Origin: CAVUCH01 sp963739995
GTDB lineage: Bacteria; Acidobacteriota; Vicinamibacteria; Vicinamibacterales; JAENWD01
DNA: 64,000 bases
Assembly: GCA_963739995.1 (NCBI GenBank)
Contig: CAVUCH010000023.1
Coordinates: forward strand, 11,296 to 75,295
Reading direction: 5' to 3'
Position 1 is the first letter of the stretch; every line of letters starts with the position of its first letter. The notes under the pieces were generated by a model, which saw only the letters and a list, made by a program, of their open reading frames with translations, was not told the origin of the DNA and did not search any database. Below, in pieces: positions 25,901 through 34,100 of this stretch. Position numbers and translations under genes: made by a program.

Positions 25901-28629
25901 TGACTCAGGAGCTCCTGGAGCGCCCCAAACGCTGGAGGATGGTTGGCGAGATCGCCGTGCTCCACGTCCATGTACCACGTAGGGATGGAGGCCGGAATCC
26001 CGCTCTCCCATGTCACGCGTCCGTCGCCGCGGGTGGTGCCGAGAAACTCGATCCGATCGCGTCTCCGCCAGGGGTCGTACGTGAGCTTCATTCCGGCGAT
26101 TGTCACGTCCGAAGACCCGGCCACATAGATCATGTGCTGCGGCTCCACGGGAGAGCTGTCCAGCACGCGGCGGATCTCGGCGGCCTCCTGCAGATCGGAC
26201 GCGGCGGGCAGCGGCCAGTCGGCGCCGCCGGTCCGGGCGTGGTAGGTGCGCCAGGTGGCGTCCGAGAAGTAGTCGTCGTCGCTGTGCGACGCCGGCAGCA
26301 TCGCAAGCACGCCGGGAAACCGGCCAATGATGCGCAGCAGGTCGGTCCGGCTGTTGCGGATGTCGAGCCGCGCCAGCTTGCGGAGCAGCACCGAGCGGCC
26401 GACGAGCAGCTCCGTGATCGCGTGGGACCCGCGGTTCGGCGTGCCGAGCATCACGAGGCGTCCGCCCTGGTGAGCGCAGACCTCCTGCCACACGGCCGGG
26501 TGCCGCGCGATCATGGCGCGGACGACAAGCCCACCCATCGAGTGCGCAAGGAAACGCACCGGCTGGCTGTGGGGCGTCGCGATGGCGAGCCGCTCCCGGA
26601 CGGCCCCGGCCAGGCGGTCTGCTTCATCCGAGATCCTGACGCGCCAGTCGTACGCAAAGGGAACGACCGTGTGGCTCGCGCTCAGATGCTCGATGATGTC
26701 CGAGTAGTAGCGCCTGAAGGGCTCTGTGGCCGTGATTCCAGTCGACGTGATGTCGAGCCGCCCGAGACCGCCGCGGAGCAGGGACAGCAATGCGACCCAG
26801 ATGGGACCGTTCGAATCAGCGAGCTCGCTGCCCATGATGCCGGGGAGCACGAAAACGACCGGGCGAGGCGCGGCCGTCCCTCGATCGGCCACGGCGCGTG
26901 CGATCGGCTTCGTCGGCTTGCGCAGCGGCTCGAAGCCGGCCGGAGTGCCGGTGCCGGTCGTGAGCGCTGCCACGAGGCGCTCGGCGCTGCCTGCCTCCGC
27001 GAAGTAGGTGAAGTGGTTGACGGAGGGTCCTTTGTGGGAGCTGACCACCTCGAGACCTGCACGGCGGGCGCCCCCCCACATCGAGGGCGTGTTGACGACC
27101 AGGTCGTGGTCCCCCTCATAGAACCGGTCCGAAAGCCACACCAGCAGGCGGGACCAGATGGCGCTCGGGTCGATGTCCCCGGCGATCACCGCCAGGTGGC
27201 CGTGCACCCGGACGCCCGGCCAGTTCACCAGGCGGATCACCGCGGAGTCGGGCATCTGCGCCTGGAGGCCCGGCAACGTTGCGGGATCCGTGCGCTGCTT
27301 CACGATGGCAGCGATGAAATCGCCGATGTCTTTGAAGACGTCTGCCAGCGGGTTGCCTGGCAGGGCAGCGCCGGTGATGGTGCCCACCACGGACAGCCAC
27401 CGATCCAGCCGGCCCGACGCCAGGGTCGTTCCCAACGCCGGACACGCGACTCGCACGAACCGCTCGACGGTGATCTCGCGCGCCTGGAGCTCGCGCTGCA
27501 ACCCGCGCAGCATCTCGAGCTGCTCCTGCTGTTGCTGGCGATCGGGGCCGCCATCGCCATTCGGCGCGAACGCGGCAAGCTCCTCTTCCGTGAAAGGAGG
27601 GAGGCGGTGCAGTGGCGTGTCGACACCCGGAGCGGCGCTGGCGTCGCTCGATACACCGCTTGACACGACGGCCGCCCTGCACAACAACTCACCGACCAGA
27701 CCGCCTCGCGAGTGGCTGACGATGTGGAGCGTCGCCCTGCGCGGAAGAAGCACGGCGAGATCGCGCGCGTTCTGAACCGGACTTTCCGTCAGGGTGGTGT
27801 GCTCGAACGCGATGATGCGATCGCCGTACGCGGTGCGAAGAGCGGTCAGCTGCGTCTCACGGGGCTTCGACCAGAGCTCGCCGAAACTACCCCACGTGCT
27901 CGACAGCGTGCCGTGGAGGAACAGCAGCCACGGAGCGCCGGTCGTGTCGCCGGTGAGGTCCGTTTCGGTGAGGTCGAAGCCCTCGGTGACCGTACTGCAG
28001 CGATACAACTTGCCCGGCGCCTGCCGCTTCTTCGACGGCGCCGGCGGAAAGTCGACCCGCCGCCCGATCGCTTTCGCGGATTCGCCGGCAAGATCGACAC
28101 CGAACACCTTGAGTCCCTTGATGGCCCACGCCACCGGTCCGCGCGTTTCCAGGCCGCGCGAGGCGATCGGCATGGTCAGCGGCACTTCGACTTCCTCGCT
28201 GCCGGCGGCGTCGCGGCCAACCACCACCTGGGCGAAGTTGATGCGGAAGTCGTCGCCGCGCATCCACAGGCGCTCCCCGTGCTCGAACTCCACCTCGATG
28301 AGATCGTCGGGCTGCACGGTCGCCGTGTCGCGAGGAAGATCGGCGCGTGCCGCCCCAGGCACAAAGGTCTTCTTCGGCCGGAGCAGAACCGTGGATGTAT
28401 TGAGGCTCGAGGCTGCCGTTCGCTCCCGGACCGGATCCTCCGGGACGCCACGCGACCCCGCCGACGCGCCGCTCAAGCGGTAGGCCGGCGCGCTGGCGAC
28501 CGCCGGGCCCACCGCGTCTGCATCCGTCTGTGGCGGGCCGATTACCGCACTGTCGCGCGGGCGCAGATCCTCCGGCGGCGCAGGGTTCGTGGGCTGCGAT
28601 GGATCGGGCGATCCAGGATCGTCGGCCAT
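22921..28629 (-). CDS. Giant CHAT protease fused to two lipase-like domains and a helical-repeat tail
   Basis: 1902 residues, no signal peptide, GAGGAGG ribosome site. Domains by eye: Pro-rich N-terminus (1-100); beta region (105-200); first alpha/beta hydrolase (about 232-560), LLFLHGTLSSTWG and SHSRGG with S307; second alpha/beta hydrolase (about 590-910), VFVLPGIMGSEL and LAHSMGG with S697, close to LCAT/PGAP1-type lipases; alpha/beta region (965-1150) reminiscent of the macro-like N-domain of M17 aminopeptidases; CHAT domain (about 1270-1555) with LLHLAGHG (H1386) and VFINCCYLG (C1450), ending WGAYQCYGDPEYRL; TPR-like helices (1575-1890). It is the first gene of the operon with the caspase-like gene. 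CHAT proteases are caspase relatives often used in conflict and cell-death systems; the target here is unknown. Confidence 0.88.
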   Translation of the reverse strand: MADDPGSPDPSQPTNPAPPEDLRPRDSAVIGPPQTDADAVGPAVASAPAYRLSGASAGSRGVPEDPVRERTAASSLNTSTVLLRPKKTFVPGAARADLPRDTATVQPDDLIEVEFEHGERLWMRGDDFRINFAQVVVGRDAAGSEEVEVPLTMPIASRGLETRGPVAWAIKGLKVFGVDLAGESAKAIGRRVDFPPAPSKKRQAPGKLYRCSTVTEGFDLTETDLTGDTTGAPWLLFLHGTLSSTWGSFGELWSKPRETQLTALRTAYGDRIIAFEHTTLTESPVQNARDLAVLLPRRATLHIVSHSRGGLVGELLCRAAVVSSGVSSDASAAPGVDTPLHRLPPFTEEELAAFAPNGDGGPDRQQQQEQLEMLRGLQRELQAREITVERFVRVACPALGTTLASGRLDRWLSVVGTITGAALPGNPLADVFKDIGDFIAAIVKQRTDPATLPGLQAQMPDSAVIRLVNWPGVRVHGHLAVIAGDIDPSAIWSRLLVWLSDRFYEGDHDLVVNTPSMWGGARRAGLEVVSSHKGPSVNHFTYFAEAGSAERLVAALTTGTGTPAGFEPLRKPTKPIARAVADRGTAAPRPVVFVLPGIMGSELADSNGPIWVALLSLLRGGLGRLDITSTGITATEPFRRYYSDIIEHLSASHTVVPFAYDWRVRISDEADRLAGAVRERLAIATPHSQPVRFLAHSMGGLVVRAMIARHPAVWQEVCAHQGGRLVMLGTPNRGSHAITELLVGRSVLLRKLARLDIRNSRTDLLRIIGRFPGVLAMLPASHSDDDYFSDATWRTYHARTGGADWPLPAASDLQEAAEIRRVLDSSPVEPQHMIYVAGSSDVTIAGMKLTYDPWRRRDRIEFLGTTRGDGRVTWESGIPASIPTWYMDVEHGDLANHPPAFGALQELLSQGTTKLLDQRAPVTRSVADLFPMPPAEDDRFPDEDDLAAAVVGAGSRKRRTRARQERPIAVRVVHGNLAFARHVIAVGHYAGDAIISAEQHLDRALEGALTRRHQMGLYPGPLETSAIFTNPKCSDVRFLGLQGALVVGLGPVGSLSAAQLTRSFARALLEYALERSKQARVGAEDRCQLGVSALLIGTGAGGMSVADSVYALIRGAVRANETLAATEQAERISTLEFVELWEDRAVQALEELHMLSEQAGIREAIDLAPTIDGRDGGLRRLSYTEPTGWWQRLQILGRREGEVADGGLRFAAVTGRARTEVRLLSTQRQLVDQYIESAIATTRDNRAVARTMFDLLLPNELKETAPDQDNVVLLLDEESARYPWELLEDGSREGRKPWVIEHGLLRQLESQEFRSTIQSVAENTALVIGDPISSFTELKGAQAEAEAVWRTLQGSFVPTKHIRPTAQEVVSALFARPYKLLHLAGHGVYRYVPPQAMNCDTCGQALSDTLLRQQTVAPITGMVIGDGVFLTPAEVQQMRRVPDLVFINCCYLGVVEAPMPGTPQTAQQRAFPRLAANIATEFIRMGVRAVVAAGWAVDDAGAATFSTIFYDEMLKGQAFGEAVKLARCAAFERHPGSNTWGAYQCYGDPEYRLVLAAARTGGSPDSVRIVSPAHAVQDLSNIAARLKTGATASAAWELERLEQIAKAVEHKGWLQNGLVTSALARAYGEAGKLDVAIRLYRQALSAEDAAASMRDVEQLANFEVRHAMARWQQGTPLTGKERDTLQRACVSQIEDAIKTLETLTGPLLGTKQEPFGQTSERLALIASAYKRLALMQAGRKRLQALAQMEAFYRSAARLAAERQADVAYPLLNAVAASLARSWQSRAETTDAERETFGTVSARDLSDARAALDRQLAKTPAFRLYAMSVDADLLAVLAHGTLSDEEVKRIAAAYLDYRAIGSAREVDSVFTQFDFLYAMAPDADVRARLESLRDRIRAGVQVS

Positions 28630-28849
28630 CTGGCCTCCTCGGTGCGACGCGCAGGCGCAATCAGCGGGGAGCTGGCGGTTGCTGTGCCGGAGCGCGCAAT
28701 CTTACTCCAAGGTGGGAAACGGTGGTTCCAGGCGAGAAATAAGGGCGGCGGCCTCACTCCGTAGGTTCGCAGCCCCTCAGGGAGGCCTTTCCGGGCCTGC
28801 AGCGCCCCGGCGGCGCGGAACTCGCCTCGGATAGGAGTGGTGAGCCGCT
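28630..28849 (-). promoter_or_regulatory. Region upstream of the CHAT/caspase-like operon
   Basis: 220 bases lie between the DMT transporter stop and the CHAT gene start, all genes on the minus strand. The operon promoter is expected here, but I cannot point to convincing boxes, operators or palindromes. Confidence 0.35.
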
Positions 28850-29749
28850 TCAGCCCCGGACGCCGAACATGACAATCATGGCGGCCCCCGCTGTCATCAC
28901 GAGGCATCCGGCGATCCGCATGCGCATCTGCTCCTCCCGGAAATACCGGTACCCCAGGAAGACGCTGATCAGCGCCGACAGCTGGAACAGGGCCAGTGAG
29001 TAGCCGACCTGCAGCGTCCCGAACGTGAGGACCGTCGCGAGCTGCATGAGGCCCGTCGTGATCGCCAGCCGAAGGTAGGTTCGCTTCTCTCGCTCGAGGA
29101 TCGCTGTCTGCGGTGGCAGTGAGTGCCACCCGAGCAGGATGACGATGGCCACGCCGGCCACGGCTGCGCCAAGCGTGCACCAGAGCACGAAGGTCGTGAG
29201 GGGCGAGGAAAGCAGGATGGCCTTCTTCAGGAAGATGGCTTCGGTCGCTGACAGGCCCAGCGCGGCGAGCCGCAGCTGGATTCCCCGCTCGCGGAAGAAC
29301 TGGACGAACGCATGGCGGCGCGGCCAGCCGCCGGTGCGGTCCACGACGAGACCGCTGCCAGCCAGAATCATCAGAACGCCGAGTACACCGGCCTTGGTGG
29401 GCAGCTCGCCGATCAGGACGATTCCGAGAACGAGACCGACCACCGCTTTGTACGCGTTGATGGGTCCGAGGATGGAGAGATCGGTAGACCGCACGGCGGC
29501 GACGAGCAGCGCGTTGCCGGCCACGGCGAGCACGGCGCACGTCGCCATGGTCGGCCACAGCTCGGGCCCGCGCTGCAGCGCCATCGCGCCCGGCACGAGC
29601 CACACGGGCACGCACCCAGCCGTGAGCACCGCGTGCACCGCGCCGATGATGAAAACGGGATTCGCGGATTTCTGCGTGAGCTGCTTCTGGTAGACGTTCG
29701 AGAGCGGATTGGCGACGATCCGCACCAGCACGAACAGCGCTGTCAGCAT
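28850..29749 (-). CDS. DMT-superfamily (EamA-like) transporter
   Basis: 299 residues with about ten hydrophobic helices arranged as two similar halves, as in the EamA drug/metabolite transporter superfamily. Features include the motif STDLSILGPINAYKAVVGLVLGIVLIGELP at the end of the first half and LFQLSALISVFLGYRYFREEQ at the end of the second, the usual P/S-rich helix followed by a conserved Glu. A strong AGAAGGAG ribosome site precedes the ATG. It starts 39 bases after the oxidoreductase gene stop, so the two are probably co-transcribed and may share a sugar- or polyol-type substrate; this is inference. Confidence 0.85.
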   Translation of the reverse strand: MLTALFVLVRIVANPLSNVYQKQLTQKSANPVFIIGAVHAVLTAGCVPVWLVPGAMALQRGPELWPTMATCAVLAVAGNALLVAAVRSTDLSILGPINAYKAVVGLVLGIVLIGELPTKAGVLGVLMILAGSGLVVDRTGGWPRRHAFVQFFRERGIQLRLAALGLSATEAIFLKKAILLSSPLTTFVLWCTLGAAVAGVAIVILLGWHSLPPQTAILEREKRTYLRLAITTGLMQLATVLTFGTLQVGYSLALFQLSALISVFLGYRYFREEQMRMRIAGCLVMTAGAAMIVMFGVRG

Positions 29750-29788
29750 GGCTCCTTCTGGTGCGGCAGACGTGGTCGGGTCCGCCGA

Positions 29789-30850
29789 TCACGTAGGCCG
29801 TGACTCCGGCGGACCGTCGGCCGCAGCCTCGAGCACCTCGGCGATTCGGACCGGGCGCCGCTCGGCGAGCGAGCGCATCGTGGCTTCGATCATGGCGGTC
29901 ACCATCAACCCGTCACGCCCGCTCACCTCCGGTGTGACGCCATCGGCCAGGCAGTCCACGAAGTAGCGGATCGGCTCGTACTGGAACCCCCAGGCCTTCC
30001 CGTACCGCGTGACCGACTCGGAGGAGAACGGCGTGTGGAAGCGATTGGTGAACGCCCACAAATTTGGCTCGTTCCGGATTTCGAGCCCGCCGTTCTCGCC
30101 GTAGAGCGACAGCCGGTTGTCCACGACGTTCGTGTAGCTGGTCGGCACGATCCACGAGGTCTCGAACGTGCAGAACGCCCGTCCGTCGAATTCGACGAGC
30201 GCCTGGATGGCGTCCCAGCAACGGATGCCCATCCCGTCGAGCACGCCGCGGTAGCCCTTGGCGTACACCTCGATCGGTTCGCGGCCGAACAGCCAGCGCA
30301 CGATGTCCATGGTGTGGGGGAAGAGAAACCACTCGGGTCCGGAGTCGCCGCTCCAGGCCAGCATCTCGGTGGGCACGTGAATGGTGTCGCTGAGGCGTGC
30401 ATACGCCATCACGGGCGCGCCAAGCTCGCCGCGCTCGACGTAGCCGCGGGCGCCCATGAACAGCGGGTGCCAGCGAGCGTGAAAGTCGACCATCAGGTGT
30501 ACGTTCGCCGCTTCGGCCGCCGCCACGATCAGGAGGGCATCGGCAACGGAGGTGGCGAGCGGCTTCTCGACGAGCACGTGCTTGCCTGCCCGCAGCATCG
30601 TCACGGCAGGGTCACGGTGCAGATGGTCGGGCGTCGCGATGCTCACGGCCTCGACCTCGCTGCCTGCCAGTTCCTCGAGGCTCGTCGTCCAGGCGCAACC
30701 GAAGCGCCCGCCGGCGCGCCGGGCGCGGTCCGGATCGCGATCGCAGATCATCGCCAATCGAGCACGTGGGTGCGTCGTCAACGCGAGGGCGTGATTGCTG
30801 CCCCAGATGCCTGCGCCGACAATGCCTACGGAGATGGTTCGGTCAGTCAT
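29789..30850 (-). CDS. Gfo/Idh/MocA-family oxidoreductase
   Basis: 353 residues, cytoplasmic. The N-terminal Rossmann fold begins ISVGIVGAGIWGSNHA with the nucleotide-binding glycines. The motif HVLVEKPLATS carries the conserved EKP that contacts NAD(P) and substrate. The second domain contains HTMDIVRWLFG, with the active-site-region His/Asp of the family. Unlike the 8.4-kb homologue it lacks a Tat signal. The frame is open upstream to 30979 but the ATG at 30850 gives the normal N-terminus. It precedes the DMT transporter by 39 bases. Confidence 0.88.
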   Translation of the reverse strand: MTDRTISVGIVGAGIWGSNHALALTTHPRARLAMICDRDPDRARRAGGRFGCAWTTSLEELAGSEVEAVSIATPDHLHRDPAVTMLRAGKHVLVEKPLATSVADALLIVAAAEAANVHLMVDFHARWHPLFMGARGYVERGELGAPVMAYARLSDTIHVPTEMLAWSGDSGPEWFLFPHTMDIVRWLFGREPIEVYAKGYRGVLDGMGIRCWDAIQALVEFDGRAFCTFETSWIVPTSYTNVVDNRLSLYGENGGLEIRNEPNLWAFTNRFHTPFSSESVTRYGKAWGFQYEPIRYFVDCLADGVTPEVSGRDGLMVTAMIEATMRSLAERRPVRIAEVLEAAADGPPESRPT

Positions 30851-31030
30851 GGGAAATGCGTGGGTCCGCTCGAGCCGGATGCCGTCATGCGAGGCATACG
30901 TCCGCGCCCGGCGACTTCGCAGGAACGCGGCTGCCCGGAGAGCGTGCGGAGTATAGGCAGCCGGCTCGGCCCGCTGCAATCGAATTGTGACTGGGCGTGC
31001 GGCAGATCTTCACACCATCCCGAGGACCTG

Positions 31031-31190
31031 GTGGCCTGTATCGGCTGAAGCGGTAGTGGATTTCGGAGCGCGGCGCCTGGCTGGCAAGGCGCGACGACCG
31101 AGAATACCGGGAGTATTCGAGGGAGGAGCAACGCCGCCAGCCGGGATGCCTCGCCCGAAAGGCACTACTGATTCAGCTGATACAGGCCAC
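31031..31190. repeat. 160-bp near-perfect palindrome (dispersed element, full copy)
   Basis: The left half starts GTGGCCTGTATCGGCTGAAG and the right half ends with its imperfect complement, CTGATACAGGCCAC. The arms match with scattered differences over the full 80 bases each. The centre is the perfect palindrome GAATAC-CGGGA-GTATTC at 31102-31118. A half copy lies at 36397-36500. The element contains no credible gene. A translated frame through it (ending ...AALRNPLPLQPIQATR) is a shadow. It could form a long hairpin RNA or be a MITE-like element. Confidence 0.85.
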
Positions 31191-31366
31191 TCGTCCCCGT
31201 TACCAGTCAGGAACGACGAGCGGAGATGCTGTCGAACGTATCCAGCGATATTCGAGACCCTGTACGTGGTTGTGACAGAGGTCGTGTTGTGTGGCGGTAG
31301 GCCGGATTCGTGCCCGCTGTGGCGGGCGGAGCGAGGCGCGGCGCGCCTGACCGCCTGCCAAGCCAG

Positions 31367-31834
31367 TCACCAGCGATTCACAGCTCGACGCCGCGTGATG
31401 GTGCGCTGCGACGGCGAGAATGCGGTTTTTGCCGGGGCGGCCTGCGGTACGGGCTCCGGCGCCTGCGTCGCGGAGGCGGGTGCCGGCGCGCGCGGCGGCG
31501 GTGCAGACGTCTCCGTGTCGAGCACGTCGAGACGCTTTGTGAACTGGATGCCTGAATGGTAGTGCAAGGCGCCGCCCACGATGGACGACACCTGGCAGCG
31601 AATGACCTTGGCCTCGACGCTCGACGGCGTGAAACCGCCCGTGAAGATGACCGTCACGCGCGTGCCTGACACGAAGCGAGTGCGGCCCTCGACGAGCACG
31701 CCGCTCTTCGAGATGTTCACGAGCTCGACCGCATCGCCTGGCGAGAGGCGCACGCCGACAATCGACGGCACCGCAGACGCGGGGTAGCGCGTATCGAGGC
31801 GGGCTTCGAGAGCGGCCCCGGACGTCTGGGTCAT
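31367..31834 (-). CDS. PilZ-domain protein
   Basis: 155 residues. Residues 12-105 fit a PilZ domain: an Arg near the N-terminus (RLDTRYPAS), then VELVNISKSGVLVEG, the D/N-x-S-x-x-G motif that contacts cyclic di-GMP, and GGALHYHSGIQFT at the last strand. The N-terminal RxxxR is incomplete, so c-di-GMP binding is uncertain. The C-terminal 45 residues are Pro/Ala-rich and disordered. The ATG overlaps the stop of the upstream gene as ATGA, so the two are translationally coupled and probably act together. Confidence 0.8.
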   Translation of the reverse strand: MTQTSGAALEARLDTRYPASAVPSIVGVRLSPGDAVELVNISKSGVLVEGRTRFVSGTRVTVIFTGGFTPSSVEAKVIRCQVSSIVGGALHYHSGIQFTKRLDVLDTETSAPPPRAPAPASATQAPEPVPQAAPAKTAFSPSQRTITRRRAVNRW

Positions 31835-33690
31835 CGGGAGATCTCTGGTGAAGCCGGGGGCGTGCTGGACGTGACGCTCGGCAGGTAGACTTCGAAGGCA
31901 ATCGTATCGGCGCCCTCACGCGTGGCCCACACGTGGCCACCCGCGGCCTGCACGGCCTGATGCAGGCCGGCCATGCCCGGGCCCGCGGCCCGCCACTCCT
32001 TCTCGTCGGCCGACGCGCCGAAGAGTGCGGCGGGCAAACCGGTGTAGACGCCGGGACCCGATACGTGCAGCGCGAGCAGCACGTAGGCTCCCGGGCTGGT
32101 GCCGCGTTCGCCCGCACAGGTCTGGTCGAGATCGACGTCGGCCACTTCGAGCGACACGTGCCCGCCCGACACCATCGTGACGCGCCGGTTCGCGACGAGC
32201 GTCATCAGGAGCTGCTCGAGCTGGTCTCGTGTGAGGTCCACGCGCGTGTCGGTGGAACCGACGAGCACCGATAGCGCGATGCCGGGGCTGAGCACGGCGC
32301 CGAGGGCTCCTTCGAGCGATTGCACGACGCGCCCGGCCGCGGCGGTCGTCTCGGCGCCCGAGCCGGCCTGGCGAATGCGGCGCGCCATTGCGGCCGCCTC
32401 GAGGGCGTCGGCGAGCAGCGCGTCCGCATGCGGGCGAGAGGCCGAGTCGCCTTCGAGCGAGCCGATCGCCCGGCGGCCGCGGTGCGCGACGGCGGCGAGT
32501 GTATCGTGAAGGCCGTTTGCCATGGCGGCGGCCAGGCGGCGCAGGTCGGTTTCGAGCGCCGCTCGATCGGCGGCCGCGATGGCGAGCTGCCCGGTGGCCT
32601 CGGCGCGCGCCGACTCGGCCTCCGTCGTGACCCGCGCAAGGGCCACGTGTTGCGCGTCATACTCCAGGCGAAGCGCTTCATGACGCGCGATGGCTTCGTG
32701 GCGTTCCGCCTCGGCGGCGCGCAGCTGCTGCTCGAGCCGCGCCAGCGTCCGCCCCAGTTGGTCTGTCTCGGTCTCGTGGCGGGCGACGAGTTCGTCCTCG
32801 CGCGCCTTCGCCTGCATCAGCGACGACTCGAGGGCCCTCACCGACGCCTGCAGGGCCTCGGCGGTGTGGGCGTGCTCGGCCGCGGCGTGTGCAAGCGCCT
32901 CACGCGACGTCTGCTGGTTTCGGTCACGCTCGGCGAGCAGCGCCTGCTCCCGTACGCCGGCCTCGTGAAGCGCCGCCTCCGCCTCGGTGATTCGCGCGAG
33001 CTGCTCGGCGAGCGATCGTTCGAACCGTTGCTGCGCCGTCCGGAAGTCGGCGGCGAGCTGGGCCCGGTGGGCGACGTGCTGCTCGGCGATGGTATTGCGC
33101 CGCTGCTCGGATACCTGGAGCGCGGCTTCGAGTGCCGCGAGCCTGGGCTGGTCGATGGCCAACGAAGAAGCCGCGCCGGCCGCGCGTTGCGCCGACGTCA
33201 GGGTGGCGGTCAGCTGTTTCTGCTCGGCCCCGAGCGCTGCGGCCTGCTGTTCCCCACGAGCCGCGGCCTCCGTCAGTGCGCGTTCGAGCCTCCGGTGCTG
33301 CGTGACGTCCCAGAAGGTGCACAACGCCGACGCGAGCGAGTCGGTGACGCTCCGCAGCGATACCGCGTGGATCTGCAGCGTGTAGCGGAGGCCGCCGAGC
33401 CCCGTCAGATCGACCTCGGTCGACCCCCGGTCTCCGGCGATGATCCGCGCGAGAAAGGCCCGGCACTGGTCCCTGTGCTCGGGAGCGACGAGCGCGAGCA
33501 CGGACGTGTCGAGCACATCCTCCAGCTCCGCCGCCCCTAACATCGACAGCGCGGCATCGTTGACCGCCAGGAACGTGCCGTCGCGAGCGATGCGCGTCAG
33601 GCACACCGGCTGACGCTCGATGACGCGGCGCAGGTAGGCTGCGCGCGGTCTTTCCACGTCGGGGTCGGTTGACCGCACAGCGCCGCGCAT
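31831..33690 (-). CDS. PAS/coiled-coil protein with degenerate histidine-kinase-like ATPase domain
   Basis: 619 residues, no membrane segment. A PAS domain occupies about residues 15-130 (RQPVCLTRIARDGTFLAVNDAAL...). A very long Ala/Glu/Gln/Arg-rich coiled coil follows (about 135-415). The C-terminal part (about 420-605) looks like a HisKA/HATPase region that has decayed: a helical pair resembling the dimerisation domain (AAMANGLHDTLAAVAHRGR) and GPGMAGLHQAVQAAGGHVW resembling the G2 box, but no proper N box and no HExxTP phospho-acceptor. It is probably a signalling scaffold rather than an active kinase. It overlaps the PilZ gene by 4 bases, suggesting a joint role in motility or surface signalling. 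Confidence 0.7.
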   Translation of the reverse strand: MRGAVRSTDPDVERPRAAYLRRVIERQPVCLTRIARDGTFLAVNDAALSMLGAAELEDVLDTSVLALVAPEHRDQCRAFLARIIAGDRGSTEVDLTGLGGLRYTLQIHAVSLRSVTDSLASALCTFWDVTQHRRLERALTEAAARGEQQAAALGAEQKQLTATLTSAQRAAGAASSLAIDQPRLAALEAALQVSEQRRNTIAEQHVAHRAQLAADFRTAQQRFERSLAEQLARITEAEAALHEAGVREQALLAERDRNQQTSREALAHAAAEHAHTAEALQASVRALESSLMQAKAREDELVARHETETDQLGRTLARLEQQLRAAEAERHEAIARHEALRLEYDAQHVALARVTTEAESARAEATGQLAIAAADRAALETDLRRLAAAMANGLHDTLAAVAHRGRRAIGSLEGDSASRPHADALLADALEAAAMARRIRQAGSGAETTAAAGRVVQSLEGALGAVLSPGIALSVLVGSTDTRVDLTRDQLEQLLMTLVANRRVTMVSGGHVSLEVADVDLDQTCAGERGTSPGAYVLLALHVSGPGVYTGLPAALFGASADEKEWRAAGPGMAGLHQAVQAAGGHVWATREGADTIAFEVYLPSVTSSTPPASPEISR

Positions 33691-34100
33691 GGTAGGCACA
33701 GGTCTAATGGTCGGCCACGTGGCCAGCCACGTTATCGGCCGTGCCGGCCGCCAGAACAGGCGCACACGCGAAGCCCGCCACGATCCGCGCCTTCGTGTTC
33801 CGTGCCCGTGCGGTCGCAAAAGGACGCCTCAGCGAGCAATGATCGGCAATATTCGTCAACGGGTCAGCTCACGCGGCGATGTGGTGCCGGATCGACGCGA
33901 GACAACCCGGCGAGCCGACGATGGGCGCGGCCGCGAGGGGCGCCCTCCAGGCCCAGCTCTCGCATGAGCGGCGACGATGCAGCGAGCGACCGAATTGCGA
34001 CCTTGCAGTGGCCGTGACGATAATCACCCCACGCCGTATAGTGCAACTCGCCTGGCCGTGCGGCGGGTCCTCGTGAGAGGCTTGCACGCCGGCGCCCTTG
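33691..34100. promoter_or_regulatory. Divergent intergenic region
   Basis: 410 bases between the divergent PAS/PilZ operon and the STAS-kinase-like gene. Promoters for both should lie here. I see no clear gene, repeat or operator. Confidence 0.35.

Noticed and set aside
20000..27700. Long plus-strand frames opposite the CHAT and caspase-like genes
   Set aside because: They are antisense shadows of two genes with clear catalytic motifs and strong ribosome sites; the shadows are rich in Arg, Pro and His and show no domains.
30847..31131. Minus-strand frame over the 160-bp palindrome (ending NPLPLQPIQATR)
   Set aside because: A similar sequence is produced by the half copy at 36.4 kb in an unrelated frame, so it is a translation of the repeat, not a gene.
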